A stretch of 64,000 nucleotides of DNA from Owenia fusiformis (lineage: Eukaryota; Annelida; Polychaeta; Sabellida; Oweniidae). The stretch covers positions 2,134,571-2,198,570 of the forward strand of contig CAIIXF020000011.1 of the NCBI GenBank assembly GCA_903813345.2, in the 5' to 3' direction. The first letter of the stretch is position 1. Each line of letters starts with the position of its first letter. The notes below the pieces were generated by a model. That model made no database searches. It had not been told where the DNA came from and saw nothing but the letters and a program-made list of their open reading frames with translations. The translations under genes were made by a program, and so were the position numbers. Positions 1 through 10,418 of this stretch are shown here, piece after piece.

Positions 1-716
1 TATACAAACAGCCCATGGGTCGGACAAGCCATCACTCTTTGTTAGGAGGTAACTATGGAACATGCCATCAGGGGTGAGTAGTTGTACTCTCTGGTTGCTT
101 CGGTCTGCTACCACAATGTAGTCCTCCTTATCTGTGTCGACACCACGTGGAAAGTTCAACTGCCCCTCCCCTGATCCATATGTACCATAAGTGAAGAGTA
201 CTTTGCCATCTGTATCTAACCCTTTTATAGAATGTCCGGCATAGTCACTCACTATAACTACTCCTTTGCTGTTCGTTGTCACATAGAGAGGACGGGTAAA
301 CTTACCAGGATCAGCGAGTGGTGTTGCATTCCCTGTGTCTTGTTCAACAATATACACCCTGTCTGTGTAATCATCGCATACAACCAACTGACCTGTAGAT
401 AGTGTAGCAATACCACGTAGATAATATGAAGACCCTGTAACTGTTATGTCGCGTACATGATTACCGTCTGCTGTATAGAAGTAGATTGTACTAGACACAT
501 CAGTGAATACAAGTTGATCATCACTTGTAACTGTAACATACCAGAATGATCGACCGATATCTTTGATGAGACTATAATCACCGGCATATATCGTTGTGTT
601 GGCAAAACCTGTTACCACAATATGTCCACTTGATGTTACTGCAAGATCCAGTATTTTGTTTGACCACAGCTGTCTCTTTGCAACAATTGGGATGTTTTTT
701 AATTTTCCAACGATTA
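1..716 (-). CDS. Gene A, NHL beta-propeller exon (3' end outside window)
   Basis: The minus strand is open from an acceptor (…GTAATTGCAG just above 716) to the window edge. The translation has NHL blades: STGQLVVCDD, NSKGVVIVSD, a strong NHL core (NFPRGVDTDKEDYIVVADRS followed by NQRVQLLTPDG), and then FHSYLLT. It aligns along its whole visible length with the terminal exons of genes B (37091-37872) and C (49961-50751), which have about 70 nt more to their stop codon. NHL repeats form a beta-propeller used for protein or glycan binding. Entry phase is 1 (first two exon bases finish a codon), which matches the donor of the PAN exon at 2078-2381. No internal stop is seen. The frame lacks an ATG because it is an internal or terminal exon. 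Role of this propeller is inferred to be extracellular ligand binding. Confidence 0.85.
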
Positions 717-856
717 CTGCAATTACATAAATAAGAAACATATCATAAGTGAATCATGGAATCATGGTGTAATTATATAGTACAAGGATTTCAGATTTAT
801 TTAAACATCGTATGAAATAAGAATGCTAGAGGATACAAAAAATCTTGGAATGGACT

Positions 857-1138
857 GATTAAAATGTCAAAGTTGTAATTCGGCAAATCATTTAGAAACG
901 GACAAGGTCGACGTTTTTGATTGATTTTACATTCTTACGTATATCACATCATTACTTTGACACACAGTATTAAGGGCATTTATAAGTAGAATGGGTTGAT
1001 TAAAATGTCAAAGTTGTAATTCGGCAAATCATTTAGAAACGGACAAGGTCGACGTTTTTGATTGGTTCTACATTCTTACGTATATCACATCATTACTTTG
1101 GCACACGGTATTAAGGGCATTTTTAAGTAGACCAAGGC
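857..1138. repeat. Two tandem copies of a 141-bp unit in the gene A intron
   Basis: The block starting GATTAAAATGTCAAAGTTG at 857 recurs at 998 with only a few changes. A diverged single copy lies in the intron before the NHL exon of gene B (about 38100-38180), at a comparable distance from the exon. This ties the intron of A to that of B and supports descent from one gene. The rest of the intron (1139-2077) is AT-rich with nothing recognised. Confidence 0.75.
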
Positions 1139-2077
1139 TGGAACCACAAGTAGCTCATTGCGTGATAAAGGCGAGTCTTTGAATATTTATTGTCAATGTG
1201 TTAAAATATCAAAAACGATTGAGAATATAAATTTTCGTCTTCAGGTAAACTCAAGAATTTGAAGAAGAGTTAGAAATAAATCGAAAGGTTGTATTCTCAA
1301 TCATCCATGTTCTTAATAATCATTTTGCAAATTATTTGCTCATACACCCTTGCTCATATATTTGTAATATTTTTATGGAGACTGTTTCACAATGCGGTTA
1401 ACATAATTATATCGAAGTTAACTGTTCATGATAGAGCATTGCACAACACGGTTTGTTTGTCCATGAAGATTGTATTTATGTGTTATCATGGGCTTTAAAG
1501 TGAGAAAAGGGTATGCAACTCTGTGTTATAAACGTGAGAACTCCAATTGAGCAGTGCCATGCTTCCCTTTTTATATTGCAAAACGTATTATATGAATATG
1601 TTTTAGTATTATATTGAATAAAATTCAATTTTCAATATTGTTAAAGCATATAACATGTTCATTCTCATGTAAAAGTAAACAAAAAGACCAATAAGAAAAA
1701 GAGGTATCAAAATGTTCTCTAAAAGTATTGTATTGTGGGTAATTATTCAAGAACACATTCCAATAAAAACATAATTTGTGGGGAAATGTTGATTTCATTA
1801 TTGCCATAATCATGATGTAATCCATTTTGTATTAAATTATCAACACGTATGTAGAGAATCCTGTTTTACAAAATCAGAGTTTAACAAAAACGGTAAGAAC
1901 TAGAAAGAAAAACTCAAAAAGGGCAATCAGTTATAAGTAATGCAAACTCTTAATCAACCAAAACTGTAGAACTTTTAATAATAAAGTATTCTGAGGGAAG
2001 ATGAATTTATAATTATGATACATTTATAATGGTATAAGCTCAATGATTAAACTGTTATTAAAGATAACATATCTTAC

Positions 2078-2381
2078 CTGGTTTCGGGAAAAAATGATCA
2101 GCAAGATCATTTGGAACAATTGGCCCGGATCCTACTCCATTTAACTCGCACATTTGTCTGTTTTCGATTCCTCGAAGGTTATAAGAACTACAAATCTTGT
2201 CGTTTGCAAGGCATTGAGTGGCGCATTCGATCGCCGTGCTTGGGCTAACAGTTTTCGTTATGTTTCCCGTCATTTCTGATTTTGAGACTTTAATGAACAT
2301 TCCTTGTTTAATAACAACTGCATTCCCGACATTTATATAGAACGAGAACACCACTAAATTGAAGAAGAGCGTGGTGTCCAT
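2078..2381 (-). CDS. Gene A, first exon: signal peptide + PAN/apple domain
   Basis: The ATG at 2379-2381 opens a frame beginning MDTTLFFNLVVFSFYINVG, a typical hydrophobic signal peptide. The next ~75 residues look like a PAN/apple domain: hydrophobic strand (GMFIKVSK), then AIECATQCLANDKICSSYNL and a distal Cys in RQMCEL, giving the C-x3-C-x6-C…C pattern of PAN_1. The exon ends at a consensus donor (CCAG|gtaaga) in phase 1, the phase needed by the NHL exon at 1-716, so the predicted product is a secreted PAN-NHL protein of roughly 360 residues. PAN domains bind proteins or carbohydrates. The gene lacks the coiled-coil and EGF exons of its paralogues B and C. The few residues encoded past the donor before an in-frame stop are intronic. 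Confidence 0.75.
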
Positions 2382-2880
2382 TGTAGATTTTCGCTCCAGC
2401 TTGACTTCTTTCGATCTTCGATCCTCCCACTCTATAGTCGTCTAAAGCATATTCCACAGGCGCCGATAAAATGATTGCTATGTCATCCCATAGAGAACGT
2501 TGATAATTGAAGATAAGGGGTTGCCATGCGTTACCACTAGTTCATTACCCATGAATTAATCATGAATTTGAATTTATTTTTAGATCAAGATAAGGAGTTG
2601 CATGTATGTTCCTTTCTCAAGGCGACTGTTAATAGAAAGTTCGTTGATGTTTTTCAAAAGTGCTCACATCAAAGGAATCGTTAATGGTATGAGGGCGTGA
2701 GGGGTGCTTAAAACCTTCGAATTTTATAATAAAATCCAAATTCTGATCACAAATCCAAGAAAATGAAACGCAACATTCATTCCGGCATCGCTAAAAATGG
2801 GCATAACTTTGAGGTTCTTTGCAACAGGCAACTTACAAATGACATATTTATGCTGATTTGGTCAAAATATTTTATGATGC
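2382..2880. other. 5' flank of gene A
   Basis: About 500 bp of non-coding DNA upstream of the gene A start. The last ~60 bp before 2881 (TTTGGTCAAAATATTTTATG) resemble a degenerate 81-bp satellite unit like those at 3719-4274. No TATA box or other promoter motif is convincing. Confidence 0.4.
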
Positions 2881-2885
2881 TTAAT

Positions 2886-3718
2886 CACAGGCTGGTATCG
2901 AAATATTTGTCCGCTGTGACGGAGCATGCTATTTCTCATAAAAACACTAAGAATACTTCACGATTTATTTTTTTAAATTATATGTTTCATTATACCAAAG
3001 AAAATTACTTGCTCCATGCAATGGATATATCATTTGCTGTTAACTTTCACTTCTGTTTGAAGTCCAATTGCGCTGGGATGAAAAGCTATTGAGAATGGCG
3101 CCGAAGTACCATACTTCAAAATGTACCATTTCCTGTTTAACTTTCTAATGGCACGATATAGCGACACGATAATATTTACACATGGTTTCAGCATTACTAT
3201 GAAGGTATAAATGAGATGTTGATGTATTTGGTCTTTTTAATTCTTTTATAAAAAATAATGTTTAATTTTTCTGTCCGCTGTGACGGAGCAGTTGCAAATG
3301 TAAACTGTGAAAATGTTCCGTCACAGCGGACAAAAAATATTCGTATTATTTTTTATAAAAAAAGTAAAAAGACGAAATGCGTTAATATCTCATTAATACA
3401 TTTAGAGTTATGCTGAAAACATATTTCAATATTATCGTGTCACTATATCATTGCCATTAAAAAGTTTAAAAAGAAATGGTACATTTTAAAGTTTGATACT
3501 CTGGCGCCGTTTTCAATAGCTTTTACTCCTAGCGTTATTGGACTTCAAACAGAAGTGAAGGTTACCCGCAAATGATAAACCCATTGCATGGCGCAAGTAA
3601 TTTTCCTTGATGTAACGAAACATATGAGTTAAAAAATAAAGTGTGAAGCATTCTTAGTGTTTTTACGAAAAATAGCATGCTCCGTCACAGCGGACAAATC
3701 TTTCGATACCAGCCTGTG
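2886..3718. mobile_element. Foldback (hairpin) transposable element, copy 1, with TTAAT target duplication
   Basis: The left end CACAGGCTGGTATCGAAA is mirrored at the right end (TTTCGATACCAGCCTGTG). The arms stay complementary for about 380 bp each towards the centre, where a second short inverted repeat (TCCGCTGTGACGGAGCA and its complement) surrounds a ~25-bp loop at 3285-3325. The whole element would fold into one hairpin. It is flanked by TTAAT at 2881-2885 and 3719-3723. The left flank (…TTTTATGATGCTTAAT) and right flank (TTAATGCCAAGTCGG…) rejoin into a normal unit of the 81-bp satellite, confirming the ends. It carries no transposase, so it is non-autonomous. A second copy is at 10419-11438. 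Confidence 0.85.
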
Positions 3719-4274
3719 TTAATGCCAAGTCGGAACAAATAGCAATACCAATTTACTATCTGTTTTGTAATTCACTTTGGTCATAGTATTTTATGCTGCG
3801 TAATGCCCAGTCAGATCAAATAGCAATACTAATTTACTATCTGTTTTGCACTTCACTTTGGTCATAGTATTTTATGATGCGTAATACCCAGTCGGAACAA
3901 ATAGCAATACTAATTTACTATCTGTTTTGTAATTCACTTTGGTCGTTGTATTTTATGATGCGTAATGCCCAATCCGAACAAATAGCAATACTAATTTACT
4001 ATCTGTTTTGTAATTCACTTTGGTCATAGTATTTTATGATGCGTAATGCCCAATCGGAACAAATATCAATACTAATTTACTATCTGTTTTGTAATTCACT
4101 TTGGTCATAGTATTTTATGATGCGTAATGCTCAGTCGGAACAAATATCAATACTGATTTACTATCTGTTTTGTAATTCACTTTAGTCATAGTCTTTTATG
4201 ATGTGTAATGCCCTGTCAGAACAAATAGCAATACTGATTTACTATCTGTTTTGTAATTCACTTTGGCCATAGCG
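3719..4274. repeat. 81-bp satellite, seven tandem units
   Basis: The marker CAAATAGCAATAC (or CAAATATCAATAC) recurs at 3736, 3817, 3898, 3979, 4060, 4141 and 4222, an exact 81-bp step. Units contain TTTACTATCTGTTTTG and TTTTATGATGCGTAATGCCC. The array was interrupted on its left by the foldback element. The next ~490 bp (4275-4765) are AT-rich with nothing recognised. Confidence 0.9.
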
Positions 4275-4765
4275 TGGATTAATTATTTTCTTTAACTACA
4301 CTTGAGTATTACTTTTTTGCGTCTACGGCTCGCAGATCAGGTGGAATCTAAACTTCTAAATAAATAAACTGCTATATTTGATTTAGATGCTCTTTACATC
4401 TTTTCGAGTTCTATGATTTATGATATTAACTTTTAGTTCTATTCAACTGACGTCGGGTATAGATCTGGTTTGGCACTAGGCAATACAAACATATCATCGG
4501 TTCGAGACCAGTTCTTCAAAGTCTAAATTGGGTCTAAAATATAAATAATATTATTTACACAAACACGAAACGATAGTAGACAGTCCCATGATCAAGAAAA
4601 GGAACTCAAGTTTGATTTTAACAATGACTAAATAGTGCCCCACACTAAAGATATTTAATGAATCGAATGAAAAGTGAAAATGTAACGAATTTTCTTATAT
4701 TAACAACATTCTCAACTTTTCAGTTACATTCTCAACTAACCCCCTAGGATCTGTAATATGTCATT

Positions 4766-5068
4766 TATACCTTAGGCCTAAGGTCAGTGTATTGAATTTC
4801 TTAATGATGAGACCTTAGGCCTGAGGTCAGGTATATGACTAAACCATTCATTGATGAGACCTTAGGCCTAAGGTCATGTAAATCTCGAAACGATATATAT
4901 ATCGACGAGACCTTAGGCCTAAGGTCGAGTGTATAAGGAAACCATTCATTGATGAGACCTTAGGCCTAAGGTCATGTTAATCGCAAAGAGGTAAATTGAC
5001 GAGACTTTAGGCTTAAGGTCAAGTGTTTAAGGAAACCATTCATTAAAGACCCCTTAGTTCTTAGGTCA
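4766..5068. repeat. Array of 18-bp perfect palindromes, ~47-bp spacing
   Basis: GACCTTAGGCCTAAGGTC or a near match occurs at about 4768, 4811, 4858, 4909, 4956, 5003 and (decayed) 5047. The palindrome is the best conserved part; the ~29-bp linkers alternate between a form with AACCATTCATTGATGA and a more variable form. The conserved core with looser linkers suggests that the palindrome itself is maintained or is the homogenised part of the unit. Confidence 0.85.
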
Positions 5069-7194
5069 GTTAATTTACAATTAAAATGTTATATCGATAA
5101 TTATGATATGTTGTGTATGCGCTCTTTATAAGTTATATCCGATTCAATTGGGTCATGCCTTCTTTCACTAAAACTTTGTAATATTCCCCTCATCGTATTC
5201 CTTCCTTTTCAAAATTCAAGCGAGATTCACTTTGTTTAACTTACTGATCCTAATTGTTCCTGGTTCCAAAAGGATGTGTCCGGGTATATGCCCTTTTGGC
5301 CCCTCAGTCAAATGCATGTGAAATGTGTTTTTTATTACTGTCCTAGTTATATTTGATAAATATGTTTACTTTTTCACGAGTTTTGATTCATAATTAACCC
5401 CCTGCTGAGAGTCAGAATAAGTATCTGAACAAAAAATAGTCATTATCATAGAAAAAACAACAATGGCAACATGTATGACATACAAAGAAGAAATAACTTA
5501 AGACCCATGGAGAATTAAAAAGAAAATCATATTTTTGAAATATATTTAAGGATTAACATTTTTTCAAAATTTTGAATTTCCCGTCAGTTTAATTTGAAGG
5601 GGGAAAAACAAGATGGTTGCCATTTGATGTAAGAAATATCAGAAAAAAAGTTGCTTCACTTTTAGTTTCCACAATGGGCACAGTTTTCCGGTTTGGATTT
5701 TTGACTGATTCTGACTCTTCATCACCAGGGTCATGTATAGAGTCTATAGAATTGAAACAAAAATGTTGTGCTCAGCATGAATTTGACTGAAATATGTGTA
5801 ACATCACCAACACAATTAAAGTCTCAAAACTGGATGCTCAGTAACTTTGAGTGACTATAATCCCTTGATTACCCAGATAAACACCAATTGACTTATCCAG
5901 AAATACCATTCCATGTCTACTCAAAGAAAGTAACCAATGTTTTGGAAGATATGTTTCAAATGTTTTGCATAAATAATTCATTGAATATTTGCCATTGATT
6001 TTTTTCAATTGTTCCAAAGTGATATGCACTGTCTTTGATGCCAAGATTTGTCATACAATTGTGATACAAATTGATATTTTTGTAATCTCAGAAGAAGGAT
6101 AAGATATTGAATTTCAATAATATGTGTGATTGGGTTAGTTTTTCAGACATTACAATTTTAAATATGTTCTAAGTCGATACTCAGACTCATTCCCAGACTC
6201 ATCCTTTACTTGTGAACATCGAAAAGAACTTCAGGGAATTTAAACATTACCGATCGAATCTTGCATTGGTGGGTCATGCCCCCCCCCCCCCCTGGATGCG
6301 CCAAGAAAAAATTCTACACATCAATGTGTATTAATTCTTTATTTTCCCACCCGTCTATATAATATACGAACATACATATAGTGTTCAAGATGTGCACGAG
6401 TATTGTTTAAAAGTCATGACAGCACCCCGTTGTTTTAAGGGGGGGGGTGTATAGGGGATGTTGGAAATCCATATACAATATTTTTCAGCTCTCTTATAAC
6501 ATATACAATATTTGTCATCCCTTTTATACCATAAACAATACAACCTACTTTGACCAAAACACTAATGCCATCAAGATATTCAAAATGAGTATAAACCTTC
6601 TTCATTGGAATGGGTGGAACTCAGTGTTAGTGTACCTATTTCTTATGACTTACTTTTCCATGAATTACATAAATGTCAATGGAATCCTTCAAAGGGAAAA
6701 AATCCTTAAAACATAATTGATGCAAAATTGAGAATGTGGAATAAAAAATTCATCATGTGTTCTTTGAAAATAAAAGGAAGTAATGCCCTCGCCATTATGA
6801 TCTTCCCATGAAAATATTAATTCATCTGATTTTTCAAAATGAGCATATTGCTTTTATTATTACATTAATATACACACTGATATCTTTTTGACCTATTTTC
6901 AGCACTGTATTGATGTATAGGCCACTTATTAGGCTCATAATTCAATTATGAAGTGTAGAGGTGTAGGTTCCAAAACCAGGAAGTGTTTTTGTGTCCATCC
7001 AAATCCATTTGCATCCTACACATCCCTACATCCTTTCCAAATATGATACTAAATAATGATATGTAGTATTATAATCTTTGGTTTTACAAATTTTTATGAT
7101 ATTTGTTAAGTGTAAAAGTTGTTTTGGGAGAATTTTTCTATAGCCATTTTGTACGGGAAAAAATGTGGACAAAATGTACACTCTTTTAATTTTA
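5069..7194. other. Intergenic, no recognised gene
   Basis: AT-rich sequence. A run of about 14 C lies at 6279-6292 and a run of about 9 G near 6440. Short frames here (for example 6447-6716) have low-complexity composition and no recognisable domain or splice context. Confidence 0.5.
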
Positions 7195-7301
7195 AGTATG
7201 ACCTGAATCGATTGCAAACTTCATATTTGCAAATTTGATGAGATGAACCATTTGTGTCATATTGTGAAATTATTAAGTTTGCAATCGATTCAGGTCATAC
7301 T
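7195..7301. repeat. Perfect 27-bp inverted repeat (hairpin)
   Basis: Arms at 7195-7221 and 7275-7301 are exactly complementary over 27 bp (AGTATGACCTGAATCGATTG…), separated by 53 bp. It may be a small decayed TIR element or a regulatory hairpin. Confidence 0.8.
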
Positions 7302-8178
7302 ATATTTTTGGTATTTCTGTGATAATCAATGGAATTCAATGGCCTCTATTGAGATCTGATGATAACCTCATGTTAATTCAATGGTGCACAGCCCCATGTA
7401 AGTCAATACAATCTTACTGAACGGGATGACCCCTAAATGTATCTCAGCTTATGTGTGCATGTATAAAAGTTAGAAAGAAAACATTCTTAGGATTATTTTG
7501 TGGAATTAGTCAGAAAATTTTAACATTGAGATACTCGTGAGATATGCGGTCCCTCAGGTAGATATTACTTAGCTTTTGAAGTTTGCCCATAGGCTAACAT
7601 TAGTGGGCGTCGCCCAAAATCGTACTTTGTAGAAGCTTTTTTCTAGGGATTTATTTATGTTGTTTGAAGAAAAACAACAGTGTATATTATATGATTAGAT
7701 GTTTAAATCATCATATTACTCTGTTTTATCATGTGGACTTATATAAAAGGTTATACTTACAATATACTATTAACAATATATCAGGTACATTCGACCAGTA
7801 TAATTATTTGAACAAGTACAGTTCATAGAGAATCATGTCTCATATATGATTTGGTATTGTCATTATAATGGTTTAAACTGTAAAAGGTATATTCATTCTT
7901 GACATTTAATGTTTTAAACATGCTGATCTATCTATCAATGTAGCTAACAAAACGTAAGGTACAGACGCCAAGTAATCAAACAGGCTGGAAGCAGACTCCA
8001 TGGCAGTGCTTTCTCATGTTAGGTCAATACATGCTTACTGCAATCCTTCTCAAGAGAATTTTGTATTCTACCCTTATTTTTAGGCTTGGGTTCACAAAGA
8101 AGGCCATATCATTTTGTCAAATGCATTTCATCTCACAGTCATACAGGGTGACAAGTAACTGGAACCCACTTTACCCCC

Positions 8179-8975
8179 CTATCACACCAAACTAGTTCTT
8201 ACCCGTTCTTGCCAGTCCTACGAAAACGTCGTAAAACGGGCTCAATCTGGCTGTGGTCGGGAAATATGTCTGAAATAATTAGCTTATTCGTTCTTAAACA
8301 GTCTTCAATACATCCATCTCGTTCGAAGTTCGTTCAGGTCGCACCACGTCGGTGTGCAACGTCGTAGAACGCGTCCCTTAGTCTAGAAGGTCAACATGAC
8401 CTGATTACAGAACGGTATGGTCGCCATCGATTTTGAATCGATTCAAAATTCTAAAATCACATTCCCGTCTGACAACGTTCATAAAGTTCGTAAATAGACC
8501 TTAGAAAGTTGCAGCTACGTTCATTCCGTTCGCACACAGTTTAAAACCAGTTTTGAAGAACGCAGTGGCAACTTGTTTGGTGTGATAGCTATATTTTTGC
8601 TAACTCGTTCATAAGCAGTGTTAAATACGTTCTTAATCAGCTTAAACCCGTTTGCAATTAGTTCTACCTCGTTCTCAACACGTCCTCAGACAGTTCAACT
8701 CGTTGTTAAAACGTCACTAGTAGGATTGAAGTACGACGGTTCCGTTCGAAGTACGTCCAGCTCGTCGTTAGTACGTTGTCACTCGTTCTAATTGTAGAAT
8801 GTGACGACCACGAGAAAATTTTGAGCATTGTCTCAGTTCTAGAGGACCTACCCGTTCGAGTACGTTCGATGAAGTTTGTAAATAGGTCCCAAACGGTTCT
8901 TAGTAGGTCCAGTCCGTTCCTAAACAGTTGAAGCCCGTTTTCGAGAACGTAGTGAGAACTAGTTTGGTGTGATAG
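8179..8975. mobile_element. Non-autonomous TIR element nested in the mariner, filled with GTTC/ACGT short repeats
   Basis: The ends CTATCACACCAAACTAGTTC (8179) and GAACTAGTTTGGTGTGATAG (8975) are perfect inverted repeats of about 21 bp. A third copy of the end sequence (TTGTTTGGTGTGATAG) lies in the middle near 8575-8590, so the element may be a tandem or nested dimer. The interior is crowded with CGTTC, ACGTC and GTTCNNA words spaced roughly 10-12 bp apart and is richer in CpG than its surroundings. No coding frame is present. Confidence 0.75.
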
Positions 8976-9101
8976 TAGGGTTAGTCTTAATAACTTCGCA
9001 TATTGAGCTTAGTTATTTGGTACATGTATAGTCAACTGAATGTATGATAAGATGTTAAAGTTTTGGCATTCTAGCTCAATTAATCTCCAAATGAGGCACG
9101 A

Positions 9102-9454
9102 TTAGATAATGTGCTCCATATGTGCACCACGACATTGGATGTAGAGCTGGATTCTTCTTGCAAAATTGTCAATGACCCGACTGCATTCATCTCTGTCTAT
9201 CTCTCTAATTAGTCTTCCAATGTTGAGTTTGAGGTCATCAATGGTCAGTGGACTATCTGTATACACATTGTCCTTGACATACCCCCATAGATAAAAGTCT
9301 CGGGGTTCAAATCAGGGGACTGGGGGGGGGGGGCAGATGTGGCGGGTATGGTGACTGATTAATCAATCACCAAAGTGAGCCTGAAAGCCATCGAATGGAC
9401 TCATTTGAGGTGTGGGGTGTGGCACCAGCTTGTTGGAACCATTGCTGGTCCCTT
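9102..9454 (-). pseudogene. Mariner-like transposase, C-terminal catalytic part, broken
   Basis: Minus-strand reading gives QQWFQQAGATPHTSNES, the region around the second catalytic Asp of Tc1/mariner DDE/D enzymes, with Ala where the Asp is expected. Further on are RDFYLWGYVKDNVYTDSPLT and a tail ending CRGAHMEHII before a stop at 9102-9104, both typical of the family. A stop lies between the two blocks near 9395 and another near 9315 (the Asp-Leu-Asn position of the usual SPDLNP motif). A G-run at about 9322-9333 also disturbs the frame. It belongs to the element at 8144-10204. Confidence 0.85.
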
Positions 9455-9781
9455 CTCAAGTCAAGTCGTCAACCCAGCGCTTTCCAATTAACGCGCTCTC
9501 GGACGTTATAAGGATGTATTAGTATTTTTAGTACCCTGTACAAACAGATGCACCTTTTCCATTTAGCTATTCAACATCATTAAAATGTTTTATTATATCT
9601 TTTAAAAACTGTACATCATGTTTATTTGTTTGGTTTACATAATTTAATACTTTGAGACAGTTTGTAACATCAATAATAATTGTAACTAACAATATGCCAT
9701 TTTTAAATATTTTAGCTTGTGATAAGACATACACCCACTAGGGTATCATTATCACTGATATGTATATATGTTTATATGATT

Positions 9782-10057
9782 TTAATAAATAAAAAAAAAC
9801 TTCTGAGTTGAATGCTGAGTAGTCTTGAGTTCTGTTAGACCTCTCCCCGAATAGGTGGGTTTACCATCACTTTTCTTCTGTGTTGGTTTTACAGATCCTT
9901 CTGACTCAAACTTCTGTACAAGCCTAAAGATATGTGACTTGCAAGGGGGTCTTCTTGCCCTATGATCTCTCCCATATGCAGTTTGTGTCTCTTCATAGGA
10001 TTTTGTCTCGATATACTTTCTCACAATATAAGTCTTTTCTTCTGTCGTCCATGGCAT
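9782..10057 (-). pseudogene. Mariner-like transposase, N-terminal helix-turn-helix fragment
   Basis: A 91-residue frame begins MPWTTEEKTYIVRKYIETKS, matching the DUF4817-type helix-turn-helix found at the N terminus of some Tc1/mariner-like transposases (the first helix with TxEEKxxIV). A second DNA-binding helix follows (SHIFRLVQKFESEGSVKPT), and then the frame leaves the expected track (…KFFFIY) into A-rich DNA. The start lies just inside the right terminus of the element, as expected for an intact 5' end. The link to the catalytic part is lost. Confidence 0.75.
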
Positions 10058-10418
10058 GATAAATATCTAAGCTACAGTACTAATTTTGGTGTCATTTTGT
10101 CATGCATTCAGTCATGTTTCTACCCCGAAGAAATGAAGAATGTAGGTATAATACTTTCCCAGAAATTTGATGATTTATGGGTTCCAGTTTATTTTGTCAC
10201 CCTGTAGTATAGCCTACATACAGCTGCATAAAAAATTGATGAACCCCACCAAAAACATATTATACATACTAGCATATTAATTAAAACACCTTCCCCAAGG
10301 TCGGTGTTTAATATTTGCTGTGCTTTGTATTAACATTTTCATGTTAAAACTTTCTGACTTATTCCACAAAATAATCTTAAGGATGTTTTCTTTCTAACTT
10401 TTATACATGTACTACCCA

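Larger units (their letters stand above)
8144..10204 (-). mobile_element. Tc1/mariner-like element, inactivated
   Basis: The termini CAGGGTGACAAGTAACTGG (8144) and its near complement ending GTCACCCTG (10204) are each flanked by TA, the target of Tc1/mariner elements. Two pieces of transposase are readable on the minus strand: an N-terminal helix-turn-helix part (9782-10057) and the C-terminal catalytic part (9102-9454). The element is itself interrupted by a TIR element at 8179-8975. Stops and lost residues show that it is dead. Confidence 0.85.
7458..10409. mobile_element. Outer 69-bp inverted repeats enclosing a mariner insertion
   Basis: Arms 7458-7526 and 10341-10409 are near-perfect reverse complements (CATGTATAAAAGTTAGAAAG… against …CTTTCTAACTTTTATACATG). 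Between them sits a complete mariner-like element (8144-10204). Without that insertion the outer unit would be about 890 bp, a plausible non-autonomous TIR element. No gene of its own is seen in 7527-8143 or 10205-10340. The target duplication could not be fixed. Confidence 0.65.

Noticed and set aside
2763-3092. 109-codon plus-strand frame
   Set aside because: Straddles the edge and left arm of the foldback element; its start lies in degenerate satellite. No protein similarity seen.
3719-4274. CRISPR array
   Set aside because: Units repeat over their full 81 bp with no unique spacers, in a eukaryotic context.
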